From assembly GCA_003439945.1 (NCBI GenBank), contig QVRM01002203.1:186001-250000 (forward strand): a DNA stretch of 64,000 bases, in the 5' to 3' direction. This document shows, one piece after another, positions 1 to 11,313 of the stretch (position 1 is its first letter; each line of letters starts with the position of its first letter). A program made the translations under genes and the position numbers. The notes under the pieces were generated by a model. That model was not told the origin of the DNA and did not search any database. It worked only from the letters and a program-made list of their open reading frames with translations. This DNA is from Dermanyssus gallinae (Eukaryota; Arthropoda; Arachnida; Mesostigmata; Dermanyssidae).

Positions 1-76
1 GCCAGGTCATATAACATGTATATCGTGCAATGTAGATGAGGTTACGTTTAGGTCAAAAAGGGTCAAAGCTGTGTTC

Positions 77-170
77 ATAGACAATCTATAAAGGATTGAC
101 AGTTTTTGCGGGCACGCTTTTCTATAGACAATCTATAAAGGATTGACAGTTTTTGCGGGCACGCTTTTCT
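77..170. repeat. 47-bp tandem duplication
   Basis: Two adjacent identical 47-bp units (77-123 and 124-170) both begin atagacaatctataaagg. The matching place in the second segmental copy (near 32,090-32,150) has one diverged unit, so the duplication arose in copy 1 after the copies separated. Confidence 0.9.
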
Positions 171-1851
171 GAGTATTTCACAGCGTTCACCATTGCTTAC
201 CAAAAATATTGCATATAGGCACGGATTCTGGATATAGTTAGTTTAATGATGTAAACCAATAGGCCAATTTGTCGCTAGTGAGATCCCTATGTGGTCTTTT
301 AAAGTCAGGCTCCTACCTCTGCGGAATGTCATAGCAATTGTTTTACTAGAGTTTATCTCCAAAATGTCACAATCTACAAGGCTCTGTAAAAATACACAAA
401 ATCTCTGTTGCAAGAAAAATTAACTGCATAAGTAAGCAGACGTAAAATCTGTTTTGCTTGTCAATTCATGTTGAATCAATATTAATGTTGTATTTGTTAT
501 AGTTCACTCAGGTTATTAAAACAATGTTTCCGCTACTTCACGATGGAACGTTAAAAAAATTACTTTTTCTTTAGGACTAACGCTCCTCTTCAGACAAGGT
601 CGATGTTCTGACTAGTTGTAAATTACTGGGATCAGGATAGAAAGCAAAATACTTGCAGTATATTTTTGCAAATGGAAACGAGTTGCTATACTGCTATAGA
701 AGATTCCACTGCAGGTATAACAAAAATGATGTAGCAGTTGAATGTTTATGAGCCCCCAGGGTGTTACAAAAGCACTTTTGTAAATGGCTGTGGGCTAAGA
801 TATAAGATTGACTACATTCCGGATATGCTCATACTTCTACAACTGTCAGCACCTTTGAATTGACGGCCACGCCGGACTGCTTTACCGCGTCCATCTAATG
901 AGAGCTCAACAAAGGAGAATCCATCATTACCGAATGATTCGCAAATACACATTAAATTTAGATAATTGGCTGCGGCCCAGGAACGTTAGCTATCGGAAGC
1001 GTTTAGTGCTGATAGGCATAATTTCACTTTCAAAACAGCAGAGCTCCGTTGCATCAATACACGCCTATTATGAACTGATAGGTTTGTATCTGAGTCCACA
1101 AAAAGACGTCCTTGGTTAAGGACACGCGCTCGCCTTTACCAGGGTCCACCGAATAAATGAAGAGGAGCTCACTAATCGACACAAAAATCTGAGTAACGCA
1201 ACTTTACGTGTAGTCTAATGTGTCGGTGCATAAACTGCTGGTGTACGCACGTTATCTCTCAAATAAGTGGTATCGGTGGTTAAGCTTAAAACTTTGTTGA
1301 TGGCGTGCACGAAGCTGAACAGCTGATCATTGCTTCGTATAAGCTCGGTATTTTGGCGTTAGCTTAGGTATTTGTAGGTCCCCATATAAAAAGCACCTCC
1401 TAGCTAAAGTCCGCAAGGTCGCTCAGAATCCAGCCAGGACTCTCCCTCGTCTCATGCTGTTGATGGTTGTACTGGACTTTGCTTGTACCCCGTGTTTCTC
1501 TTCTGTGGCTGTGAACGATCACTATATGGGCGTGCTGGTTTCTAGTTTAAGGCCATAGTAACGGATAACACATTACATAGCAAAGGGACTAACCGACGAA
1601 AAAATGCCCAGCCAGGATTAACACGACACTCGGGTAAGCCAACCCCGTGCCCTCGTGCAGTAAGGGAATCATAGACGGTCTAGGTAGGCCTTGCATGAAA
1701 CTAAGACTTAAATTTCTAGAGCTTCATCCTTTAACAACATGTATTTAAATTAGAAAAAATGTTTCATACACATTAATACACGACTAAATCTATAAACTTA
1801 AGTATAATCGCAAATGTAATATTAAATAGTGTAATTCCAAAAATGACTAAC
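171..1851. other. Non-coding, shared with 32.1-33.6 kb
   Basis: I see no gene here. The stretch aligns with 32,150-33,585. Positions of about 792-1,288 are absent from the second copy, and a block around 32,895-33,290 in the second copy is absent here. The short plus-strand reading frame at 898-1,119 lies in the copy 1-specific part and resembles nothing I recognise. Confidence 0.6.
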
Positions 1852-2170
1852 CTGTATACAAACGGTCCGAGTTCTTGCACGGCAGGTGTCTTCCCGGTTA
1901 TAAACTCTTCATAATTAGTAAGATTAAATACGTAGAGTGATTGGTAGGAATAAATCGGAAAGTCAAAGTATATTCTATCTACCGTAGAACCATCGATGAG
2001 AGGCCCAGGACGTTCCTTCTGTATCTCCTTATGAGTCCAAAATAAGATACTGAAGTCCGCTGTTAGCACAATTACCGCCAAGACTGCAATTTCGAGCAAC
2101 ACATTAAACAGATGTTCAACTGAGCTATGTAGCTGATATGCGTTTTACCACATTAACAAAGCACACTTTG
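1852..2170 (-). pseudogene. CD36-family N-terminal exon, frameshifted
   Basis: This exon encodes the membrane helix and the start of the ectodomain of a CD36/SCARB receptor, ending in the family signature ELGPFVYR. It is the counterpart of gene A exon 1 at 33,586-33,909, with the same acceptor (ataag) and the same donor (gttagt). It is 319 nt long instead of 324. Five bases are missing just before the membrane segment, at the codons for Thr-Tyr-Asn in the intact copy, giving a frameshift and early stop. The rest of the reading frame is open. The other exons of this paralogue would lie left of the window. It could still be expressed if translation began past the deletion, but no in-frame ATG is present there. 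An assembly error is the main alternative. Confidence 0.8.
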
Positions 2171-2859
2171 CTTATACAAAAAGTGTGATTTATTGGATGT
2201 AATTTTTACGTACAGGACTTGCGAGAAATTAAAGCTGTTAGGCTAAACTAAGTTGGCACAGTTGATGCTTAGTCAGATTAGCACATTTTTAAAACGCCTA
2301 AGCTTTGTATGGAATGTATTCTTAATTTAGGTTGTATGAGATTTCTGTGCAATTAGTCTACTTATGAAATAATTGTTACACTGGACTTGGCTCCCTCAGA
2401 GGACTTATTGAGCTAAACTAGGAATTTGCCAGATGCATTTGCATTTGTTTTCAAGTTCCGGAATGATAAGAATACAGGGAGTCAGCTAAATTATTTACTA
2501 TTAAGTAATTTAGTGCATCTTATAGAATTCCAAATCTAAAAAAAAACAATTATTAACATGAACACTGTTTTACCTGAACTAAGTCTCATTAAGTCGGGGC
2601 TGTATCTAAATAGCCACAATAAAGTACACGTTTGATCGCAGCAATCTTTCAACCGATATAATTTACGAAAAGCCTTTGTAAAACAACTCTAGCCTTGGTT
2701 CACAGCCGGCTAAGAATGATCTACAATGGCTGTACAAAACGACAAAATTGCTTGACAAATGTAGATGGACCAAAGTTGTACAATAAACGGGATTTTTAGT
2801 AAGAGTCTAAACAGTGCAAGTTTGAGACACTCCTAACATAAATCCAACTCAACTGCTGT
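2171..2859. other. Non-coding upstream of CD36 exon
   Basis: AT-rich sequence alignable to 33,910-34,630 in the second copy, with small indels. I see no open frame or RNA gene. It would be intron or 5' flank of the broken CD36 paralogue. Confidence 0.5.
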
Positions 2860-4140
2860 TGATGGACCACGTCAAACTTTCAATGTCGGGTCTGCAGCAG
2901 GGTGACCCGTTAGGTCCTCCACTGTCTTGTCTTGCCATCAATAAGTTGATAGGCTCTCTCGAGTCCTTGCTAAATGCATCAGAAGGCACTAGATTTTAGA
3001 ACAAAATGCGGATTATGCCTCGACCCACAAATATGTGAACAACTTGTGTCAGGATTATAAATATCCGACTCTTCGGTCAGACTGGTAACCGCCCTTCTTC
3101 CAAACTGTATCAGGTCAAATGAGATCATTTCACCTTACTAGGTGATCCACTTTTTGACGACGGAATAAAAATCATATATCTGGTTAGCTGGAGAAGCTTA
3201 ATACGTCTTGAAGTCCCATGGGTCTCTTGGGTGCACACACCAGATTGGTATTAAGGTGCTGCTTCTCGACAGCACGGGTAAACCACCTGCTCCGTGGGAC
3301 TGACTACTGGGCGGTGATCGCATCAATGTCTACTGCCTTGTAAAGTGCGTTAAGAATTCTAGATTCCCCAGCTGTGATTACAAAGAGTGTCCCTTAGCAC
3401 GCACTGGGGCACCTCTCAGGACTCAATTTCCCAGGCAAGCTGGACCGCTCCGGTGGAGGATATACGACTAGCCAATCTATTTAATTCAGCAGAAAATGAG
3501 ATGAACAAAGCACGGCTTTGAGTAGTTTCATTTGGCGGAGCTGGTGCATGGCCCAATGCTCTACCAAGTGCTTTCGGTAGAATTTTCTTAGAGGAATCTG
3601 TTGTCAGAATCTGCGCTGGTCTGCTCTAGTCGAGGAACATGAGTGCAGCTGTGGGGAGAAAGTCTTACCTCTAGGTCAACATGGCTTATCCTGCGTCTGC
3701 AACTTAGGCCGTAGGACGAGGCGCTGCGTTGAATGTTACCCTATACCGTGCTCTTCTGGCTATCCTTGTGTTCTTGAATCCGCAGGCTTGTATACAGACA
3801 ACTGCCGTCGACCTGACGAGATTATCCCAACAGCCTTTGATGGTGGGAGGACAGGACTGGGACTCCCACTCGTCTGGGACGCTACCGTGACTGACTCTTT
3901 AGCACCTTCAATGGTCAGTCACGGCGCTGCCCAGGCTGGTTATACTGTTTCGCAGGCAGAGAGAAATAAACGTCAGAAGTATGCATCTATCGGAGACAAT
4001 AGATTTTTGACCGTTTGCTTTTGAGGCCTTAGAGGGCCCAGGTAAATTACTGAGGGAGCAATTACTAAAATATGCAAATGCCTCAGATTGGCCACAGGGG
4101 ACCTAAGCGCAGGTGAAATTTGACGGCCGTCATTGTATAT
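2860..4140 (+). mobile_element. Decayed LINE remnant, RT and C-terminal block
   Basis: Plus-strand fragments of a reverse transcriptase remain. The palm motif GLQQGDPLGPPLSCLAINKL is readable at about 2,890-2,950. Downstream, at about 3,780-4,020, is the block WDATVTDSLAPSMVSHG, followed by a Gln/Ala/Glu-rich run. The block is preceded by a (D)PCRPD-type stretch better preserved in the second copy. The same block recurs at 18.6-22.1 kb, 35.4-35.8 kb and 59.0 kb, so one LINE family seeded the region. Stops and frameshifts break every frame. The element is in both segmental copies and so is older than the duplication. Copy 2 has lost the palm motif. Confidence 0.75.
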
Positions 4141-4229
4141 TCAGCGTGGTAACGCCACGGCAGCATCTTGTCTAGGTGGTCGACACCAGGCTTGTCACGT
4201 CTTCACAATTGTCATCGCGTTCACTGGGG

Positions 4230-5016
4230 ACAAATGTTTATACATTGTCCCCCCCCTACACAAGAGACCGATTACTGGTCTCAACAACTACACAACACGA
4301 TCGATGGGGCACATTTTAAAAAAGCACACGAAACGCCCTTTGTACATTACTGGATTAAGGGTATGCCCTACCTATCTGGTAAGGAGTATTTAAACCTATT
4401 AAAGCTCAGGATCAAGGCACCACCAACGCGTGCCAGATTGGCCAGGGGACGCGCGGGCTACAACAAACGTTGTAGGCACGGGTGTCATACGCCTGAGACA
4501 TTGGCTCATGTCGCTCAGATGTGCGATACAACACACAAACAAACCATAAAGAAACATGACGATGCCCGTGATCGCGTGGCGCGTCTTCTCCGCGAAAGGG
4601 GTCATGAGGTGGTTCGTGAGCGAGTATTCCGTCGACCGGGCGCACCGGGCCTAAAGCCCGACCTCGTAATAACAACACCTACCGAGGTCTGGGTTTTAGA
4701 TGCCGAGGTTTGCGGCCCGAACCGGGACCTGGCAAAAGCGCGGCAAGACAAGATCACCAAATGTGACGTCGAGTTCCTAAGACCGGCACTCCCCGACCCG
4801 CAAAAACCTCGCAGATTCGGATCCATCACTATCTCTATGAGTGGTGTATGGGACTCCGAATCTGCGAGGACGCTCTTGGGGCTCGGCGTCACGAAGAGGA
4901 ATCTTATGGATCTCACCGTTTTAACTTTGCAAGGAACCTTGAGGATATACCGCTCGCACCGGGTCCATAAGAGCGGGGGCTACCATCAAGCAAGGACACG
5001 GACAACTGATTCTTAA
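4230..5016 (+). pseudogene. R2-like zinc finger and endonuclease end
   Basis: The frame is open to a TAA at 5,014-5,016 and encodes the C-terminal third of an R2-clade non-LTR retrotransposon protein. The motif SGKEYLNLLKLRIKAPPTRA is the family's pre-finger region. Next comes a Cys-Cys-His-Cys finger, CRHGCHTPETLAHVAQMC, at about 4,476-4,530. The restriction-like endonuclease core follows: KPDL at about 4,650 and the acidic VLDAEV about 14 residues later, matching the PD..D pattern. The reverse transcriptase is absent, as expected for 5' truncation during target-primed insertion. In R2 elements this nuclease nicks a specific host target; this fragment cannot retrotranspose by itself. The frame has no stop, so the insertion is fairly young. 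Confidence 0.85.
4807..4869. repeat. 15-bp perfect inverted repeat in R2-like ORF
   Basis: Arms cctcgcagattcgga (4,807-4,821) and tccgaatctgcgagg (4,855-4,869) are perfectly complementary across a 33-nt loop, inside open coding sequence. Confidence 0.9.
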
Positions 5017-5989
5017 CTTCACGTGACACCTTTTTACCACCATTTTTATTAAAGCGAGCACTGCCGAGTGTGCAAATGTATTGTAAATGATTAATAAATT
5101 ATCACAATATTTTCTATATGATGTAGCTATTTATTTTAGGCAGACTATTTAAAAGTTCAGTTTGACACCTCAGTCGGGTGGGCTCAGCCTTTTACGAGAC
5201 AAATCAAAAGAACCTCCAAAGGTCATATCTGCATAGATAAACGTTTTTACACAATATTTAAAGGTTTATCGATTTTGACAGCCTCTTTTTCACCTCTAGA
5301 CAGCCCACTTTTTTATACAGCGACATACCACCTCGTTTGTGTAACCTTTGTATTGGCACAAGAAATACGCTTTCGAGGCTAACAGCGGCACACGTCCTCA
5401 AAAGGACAACACTTAAACGTTGCAGCCTGCATACCTTTTCAAATATATACAAGTTGAACATTGAAAAAATCACATTTCGCAAACTAGAATTTGCTTAAGT
5501 ACACATACAAATAGAGATATTATATTCCAGCAGTGTCGCTAACTCTTGTTAGTGCCAAAAGTATGCTGCTTGAGTTACTTGGATGTGGTCTATGTCTTCC
5601 TAAATACTTCAGCTTAGCCTTTTGAAGGACTCGAGTAAAACAAGAAAAACGCTGATAATCTTTTAGTAGCAGACTTTATGTTCTAAATTAGGGGCCTTGT
5701 TAACAACCCGGGCATACCAATAGGGTGCCAGAACGTAGTCTGGATACACATGGTCCTTGGATAAGGCACCTTTCTGCAATCAGTTTACGATTTTGTATGC
5801 ACTGTGCAACGTTGGAGACGATGAACTTAAGTAACCACACCATACTCTACTATATCAAAGATTCTCTACCTAAAATCCTTAAAGAGCATTAATAGAGCTT
5901 GATGATTCTGGTTTATCGTTCATAACTCACAATAGTAATAAATTAATGTTAAAGAAAAAATAGTCATATTGTAAGGTTGAAATACCTTA

Positions 5990-6180
5990 CGCTTGGTTGC
6001 GCCGTAAGGTTTACGTACTGATCATAACTATCTGCGTAGCATGTAAGTGCATAGTTCAGACGGAACTGCGGCTGACGAACGCGGAAAGTGGTAGTACCGA
6101 CTGGTGTCATACGATTTCGTCGTTTTTTCGCGTTGAGGTTAAATAGTAGAAAAATGAAACGCGCTTTTTTGGAAGCATGG
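5990..6180 (-). other. Exon-like conserved segment of unknown identity
   Basis: A GC-richer island whose counterpart lies at 36,190-36,380. On the minus strand both copies end at a donor-like cagtacgtaaa after a shared stretch containing acatgctacgcagatagtta. One frame in copy 2 reads LPAFGSP, faintly recalling the LPAF..PP start of CD36 exon 5. In copy 1 that frame has a stop. I cannot assign it. It may be a CD36 exon relic or unrelated. Confidence 0.25.
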
Positions 6181-6914
6181 ACGCATGAAGTGTGTTTGGC
6201 CTTTCTATTTACAAACGAAGCTTTTTCGAGAACACATAGCGAAAGCTACTTGACGCGTTAATACTTCGTAGCCGTAGCCCGTTGATTAAAACGTCAGTAA
6301 GATCAATTTATTGAAAAAATAACATGTTTTGCTGCTGTGTGAAAATACTCAACGAATTAAAAAAAAAAGAACACTATTAGAGTTATGAAACTTGCCAGCT
6401 GTGTAATCATCATATATGTTTTGTATTCGTGGTAGTGGCTCGCACCCATACTAATTGTTTTTAAATCTTACGCCATAGTAAGCAATTATGCAAGTTAAAG
6501 CCTCGCAAGACCTTAGAATGTGTTTTGAACGAATATACGAATATAAGGGCGGACATCTGTAGAAGTTGAGGTTTTCATTTAGTATCTAGAACTTGGTCAG
6601 TTGAATGTTGCATGACTGAGCCACCGGCCAGATTATAGCAGATCTCATAAGGGACTTCATCCTCACACAAGAAGCTGAGGGTAGCTAGTTCGGTCTTTGC
6701 GTAATGCATTTCCCAAAATTCCAAATAAAATGCTACGTTCAATAGCTTTTTGATATAACCACAACTTTGCACTAACACACAAAATCATTGGCGAAAACAA
6801 GTGTATATATATAGAGAAATATTTCTATTATTTAATTTCCCTTAAAAATAAATAATACAGGACAGTGAATTTAAGGCATACAAATATCGGACTAAATAAA
6901 ATGCTTGTTTACTT

Positions 6915-7110
6915 ACTATGACACTTCCATTTGTTCAAATCACGCTTGCTCTACTGTATTTTTAATATTCTCCTTTTTATGAATTTCCCGTGTCTAATTG
7001 AAGATACAATAAGCCACAAAACGCACAGAATCTCCTCAGTGCCGGGAACGCTAAAAACAAATTGCCTTCCCACGGCGCCCTTCCATAAAACTGGTATGCA
7101 TTTTTACCAG
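6915..7110 (-). other. Exon-like conserved segment, hydrophobic frame
   Basis: The minus strand carries cagttttatgg, which looks like an acceptor, followed by an open frame beginning FYGRAPWEGNLFLAFPALRR. The counterpart at 39,890-40,090 begins FYGGAPWEVYLFLAYPALRR and then differs by a 5-nt indel, so the two copies cannot both encode the same protein beyond that point. The fairly hydrophobic stretch makes it a weak candidate for the missing C-terminal membrane exon of gene A. No CD36 motif supports that. Confidence 0.25.
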
Positions 7111-7454
7111 TTCTCTTCCATGTCTCTTTGGAACCAACGCATTATGCTATTTATGCACGGTTCAATGTGGAAGAGACGGTATTAAGCAACATATGGACTT
7201 AGCTTTTTCGACCATACAAAAAGGAAGTCGGTCCCTTAAAAAGTGGCTGCTGTAAAATAACATTGGATAGAGATGCAAGAAGACTGTTTCTTCAACAGCG
7301 TTAATTAAGGATAATCATGGAAATCTTACAGGTAACCGCTGCGTAGATAGTCTGAAGCAAGTCAGGGGCATTAGTTCGTCTCATTTTTTAGTAAGTTACA
7401 GAAAAGTAATTATTTTAGTCAGGCATTTTTCTTACGATGTGGTGCGCTCTGTAT

Positions 7455-7456
7455 AA

Positions 7457-7492
<36 letters not shown>
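7455..7492. repeat. (TA)n microsatellite
   Basis: About 19 TA units directly abut the LTR-like sequence of the BEL/Pao remnant. The second copy has an interrupted version at about 40,428-40,460. Confidence 0.95.
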
Positions 7493-7496
<4 letters not shown>

Positions 7497-7600
7497 ACTC
7501 TTGTCAACCGTAAGCTCTCGTCTATGTCGCTGTTGCCCCGAATTACCGCACTATTTTCACCAAGATATGAAGACACAAGCACTTTGCCGTACTTAGTTTG
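7497..7600 (-). repeat. LTR-like repeat, 3' side of BEL/Pao
   Basis: Shares the core tcaaccgtaagctctcgtct with 10,764-10,860 and 40,470-40,517. As the element runs on the minus strand, this would be its 3' LTR. Its outer edge is masked by the TA microsatellite. Confidence 0.6.
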
Positions 7601-7759
7601 CTACCGTCTCTCTGACGGTTGTCTATGTAGTATTTATTGCTGCGATGACGATAGGAAAGTGGTGTTTGTACTACTGAGATCGTTCAGTGGTGTCCTTTGG
7701 GCTTCTCTGCGCTAACTGAATGTCGCAAATGGCTCCCTAAACGAAGAGATCCCTGAGAT

Positions 7760-7960
7760 TGCAAGTCACGGCCCCGGTCGGATGGTTGAGATCAGGACAA
7801 GTTGGGGGGGGGATTGTCACCTATAGGCGCCGTCCCACCCAGTGGGTCGAGTGGAAGTGCGGGACACGACCACTGGGGCGCCGCGGCATGAAGGAAGTCA
7901 ACAGGTGTGAGCGCCCGAAGTTTCCCGGGGTCACCGCTGGCGTACGTATTGGCTGCAAAT
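7760..7960 (-). pseudogene. BEL/Pao integrase C-terminal piece
   Basis: On the minus strand a frame reads LTPVDFLHAAAPQ followed by LPLDPL. This resembles the Leu-Thr-Pro..Asp-Phe-Leu block near the end of Pao polyproteins, where the integrase C-terminus meets DUF5641. Copy 2 has lost this part. The fragment is too short to be functional. Confidence 0.55.
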
Positions 7961-8546
7961 TAATCACAGCCGCAATCTTGGTAATTATAGTTCGAAACAA
8001 TTTAAAACTAATCAAGCTTCTTTGGAGCGTTTTGTGCAAAGCGGCCTTTATTATCGAGCGCACCAGACGTTAGGCGTCGCTCGTGTATAAACGCCTGCAT
8101 TTGTTGTTCCTCTACATCATTAAAAAGGCTTTATCTTAACGCTTTATCTCGGCAAATGCCAAATGACAAGTGTTCTGGCCTTGCCAGATATCAATCGTCG
8201 GCATCCAGGCGCTGCAACGAGACATCATCGAAGCACGACATGAAACATCAGAGTAACGATCGCAGTAACAATCAAATGTGCGTTAACGCGGTGAATACTG
8301 ACTATCAGAAAATGCTCGAGACGCCCCAGGTGTAACGACTGGATGTTTTTCTCATACGTCCGGTGTTGTGCATGAGCTGCTGTCTTTGTTGAGGTCCAGA
8401 AGAGAGGTGTTCATGGTCTGACCGACCCGGACGGCGATGGCCTTAGCCTCATCTAACACCGGCTCCAAAGACGGCTCGCTGAGACGGGGCTATCATCATG
8501 CTGGGGAAGTGACGCCGCTATCGCTGAGCCAAATTGGACTCGATCA

Positions 8547-8873
8547 TTAATACTTATTGTCTGGGAGATCAGCAGTGACACCTCGAGTCACAAAATCTGC
8601 GACGTTTTGCTCCCCAGCGACGAAATACCACTCGGAGGAGGCTGAATGTCCCTGTATCTCGCTAACCCCGTTAGCCACAAATATCTTCCAGCGATTTGCA
8701 TTTGCTGCTGTCGACCAGTGATAGGTGACCGTCGAGTCGGTATAGAGTGCGCCGCGGGCAAATTGGAGGTTCAGCCTGTCGACAAGAAACTTACGAACTC
8801 GTGAAACCACGAGGGCAGCTCTCAACTCCAGGCTAGGCAGAGTCTGCCTTAATATAGGGGCCAGACGCCGCAT
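8547..8873 (-). pseudogene. BEL/Pao RNase H region
   Basis: The 108-residue minus-strand frame follows the Pao RNase H pattern: LPSLELRAALVVSRVRKFL, then YTDSTVTYHW with the catalytic-type Asp, then NRWKIFVANGVSEIQ, and near the end W.FV.GEQNVADFVTRG. The counterpart at 41,482-41,769 reads RQTLPRLELMAALVASRLRQ. The frame is intact locally, but reverse transcriptase and integrase core are missing next to it. Confidence 0.8.
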
Positions 8874-9091
8874 CTGCTAAGCCGTCGATGTCCAACCTTC
8901 GAATGTAAGCAGCGGCGAATTATGTCTTTTCAGATTCATCAGCGAAAACGTGCAGCGGGCTAGAAGGCCGTGGTTGAGAGAACATTATTATCCTGGTGCG
9001 GCGCTGCTGCTCAAATACAATTAGAGATCTCTCATAGAGGTCGACGCAATAGCGAGGCATATAGTAAGGTCCGTCACGCTCAGGTGGTCCC

Positions 9092-9740
9092 TCAGCTTAA
9101 AAGTCGTGGACACCTTCGAGTAGGACAGCAGTGCACCTGGACAGATTGCACCCTGGAATTTGCTCGCGTTTCCACGGGGCCACTACTAAGCCAACCAAGT
9201 CGTGGACGCTTGGCGAATACCTCCGGGAGGAACGACACTTTCCCTTCTCGGTAAACAACTCTATAGAACTGATCCATACCAACGAGTATGCACGGTAGTT
9301 CGAGGTCATGCTCGAGCAGGCAACGATCAGCGAGCTGGCAATCAGAGCCTCGCGTAGCTCATAAGACGACGGAATTCGAGGGTCCACGAAGATATCAGGA
9401 AACTCATGTGCGACCAGGTCAATCGTGTGGTTGTCATGTGTGCTCTGAACGCGCAGTCGGTACTGAAAGGAGTGGACCACCCTCTCATCCACACGGAATC
9501 CTTGAATAGATAGACACTCGAAGTATTCTCCTGTGGCCGAATGTTAAACATCTGCGCTACTAGTTTTGACGATATGAATGTTACCGAGCTACCCATATTC
9601 AGAAGCAAGCAGACCAAGTTTTTGTCCTCGCCGTTTGTGAGATACGCGGAAGCGATGTAGAGAAAAGAGCCTGCCAATGAGCCGGGGCCCGCCAAAACCG
9701 CTGCTGAGACATTTGTGTCATCAGCAATCTTTTTGTGCAT
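9092..9740 (-). pseudogene. BEL/Pao aspartic protease region
   Basis: Overlapping minus-strand frames give LVCLLLNMGSSVTFISSKLV, matching the retroviral-type protease start where the family has LLDTGS..SFIS; here the catalytic Asp is replaced by Asn. About 130 residues later another frame gives FAKRPRLGWLSSGPV, the conserved .Q.T.LGWILSGPV block that follows the protease in Pao elements. A frameshift separates the two blocks. The active-site change and frameshift mean a dead enzyme. Confidence 0.75.
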
Positions 9741-9896
9741 AGACGAAAAATGTCGGTGAGACTGACAAGTATCACAATGTAACTAAGACTTGCAATTTCG
9801 CAGTCTGTGGTCTGCGCGGAAGCATCTATAGAAGCGTTTGTTTTCAGCAAGGTTTTCACGCCGGTTGTCCACACTGAGACGATGTACAGCAAGAAG

Positions 9897-10459
9897 TTAG
9901 ATGAGCAGGAGATTTACAGAAGAAGCAATCCCGATGTGCTTGCTGTTCTTGAGGTGACTGATACTGCTGTTGCTGATTGCACCGCTGTGGCTGCTGTATT
10001 GCTCGTTGTTGTTGATGCTGTTGGCCATCAACACTGTCGACCGTAGTTCGTTTAAAGTCTGATGTCCTCTTCTCATCGTGTCGCTGACTGCTGCGTCCCC
10101 TTCCGGCAACGCGGGCTGGCTGCTTAGAAGTAGCAAGAGTGTTATGTACTCCTTAGAAACAGCAAACCGCTAAAGAAATGCCAATAACTTATCGACATTT
10201 TCAACAACTGCACCTTGAACACTGGTCTCCTGGCTTTAATGGAGTCACCCACCCCTTTAACATTATATGTCGGCCCGCCGTTTTGCAAGCCGGCAAGAAT
10301 TGGAATTGGTGTTGCTATGGGAGCAGCCGGAGTCACCGACGGCAACGAAGTAGAAGGCACTCCTGTGCTGCAGTCACTAATCAGCGGAGTTAAGATGGAG
10401 AGTGTCGTAATCGTCTTGTCACTATACTTTGCACGGTGAGCTTTTTCCTCATTTAGCAT
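9897..10459 (-). pseudogene. BEL/Pao gag-like remnant
   Basis: Two minus-strand frames (9,897-10,136 and 10,142-10,459) align with the copy 2 region 42,983-43,475, which leads into a clearer gag segment at 43,657-43,839. Low-complexity Gln/Ser-rich coding and stops are typical of a decayed gag. The assignment rests on position and homology to copy 2. Confidence 0.5.
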
Positions 10460-10860
10460 TACATTACATAACGACCTATTCGCAAACGCCTAAATATCCA
10501 GTTTACGTATTCAATATTGTTGACGTTGTTTCACAACTGATATAAAGTCCACTATCACATTTCTGTCCAGTCTGGGTACATCACTGTCCCAGTGTTTCAC
10601 CTTCTCGGCTGCTCACGATAGCTGCCGTCGTTCCAAGCCACGTGGTCGCCGCAGCGTGTCATCATCGGTAGTAACCAGTACGGCAGGCTAGAACAGCCAC
10701 TTTGGTCGGCGAACGTCACAGACTTCACACGGATCCTGGTCACGGCACAACATTGTTGACTATCTTGTCAACCGTAAGCTCTCGTCTATGTCGCTGCTGC
10801 CCCGAATAACCGCACTATCTACACCAAGAGAAGAAAACACAAGCACTTTACACAGTTAGT

Positions 10861-11256
10861 TACCGAAATGCGTTATATATATATATATATATATGCAGTG
10901 ATAATAATTGGGTGGAAGTTAAAGGGCGGGGAATGGCTACTAATAAATTAAAAGTGGAAGTGGATAAACAAGCACATGTGGGCGCATTAAATAGATGAAA
11001 TTAAAGAGCTGATAAGGCGTCGATAACGATTATTGCAAAAATAGATCGATAACTATTACACTAATTACGAATCGCTTTTTCCACCCAAATTGTGAGAAAG
11101 GTTATTTGATAACAAGAAACTGGGGGTGGTACGTTGGTGAGATAGAAATAATCATTAGAATTCCTTTCTTATTATTTCCAGGTGAAATTATGGTTTTAGG
11201 AAGGGATGCAGGGGAAGTTCAGGAATGCCTGATGCCTGTGGGAAGGCAGCAGATGG

Positions 11257-11259
<3 letters not shown>
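10861..11259. other. Non-coding, shared with 45.1-45.47 kb
   Basis: AT-rich sequence with a short TA run at 10,875-10,894. It aligns with 45,150-45,475 (shared ggcggggaatggctacta). No gene is visible. Confidence 0.5.

Positions 11260-11311
<52 letters not shown>
11258..11311. repeat. (TA)n microsatellite
   Basis: A TA tract of about 25 units. Copy 2 carries a shorter tract at 45,477-45,507 at the same relative place. Confidence 0.95.

Positions 11312-11313
<2 letters not shown>

Larger units (their letters stand above)
4206..5684 (+). mobile_element. R2-like LINE insertion, 5'-truncated
   Basis: About 1.48 kb sits here that is missing from the matching site in copy 2 (35,916-35,922), where the flanks ggtcgacaccaggcttgtca and ggggccttgt lie almost next to each other. 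The insert carries only the C-terminal part of an R2-type protein, then roughly 670 bp of non-coding sequence. Left and right junctions are fuzzy by a few bases. It is either an insertion after the segmental duplication or a precise loss in copy 2; the first is simpler. Confidence 0.75.
7497..10860 (-). mobile_element. BEL/Pao retrotransposon remnant, copy 1
   Basis: Minus-strand pieces of a BEL/Pao element run in the expected order from high to low coordinates: gag-like, aspartic protease, RNase H, integrase end. The reverse transcriptase proper is missing. LTR-like direct repeats flank it: cttgtcaaccgtaagctctc occurs at about 7,500 and 10,763. All frames are interrupted. A related, differently deleted copy is at 40,395-43,990 in the second segmental duplicate, so the element inserted before the duplication and then decayed separately. 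Confidence 0.8.

Noticed and set aside
4399..4916. Minus-strand frames over the R2-like region
   Set aside because: Antisense shadows of the open R2-like frame with its recognised finger and PD..D motif.
5258..5482. Minus-strand hydrophobic frame as the missing gene A membrane exon
   Set aside because: It lies inside the copy 1-only R2-like insertion and shows no similarity to the gene B helix exon.
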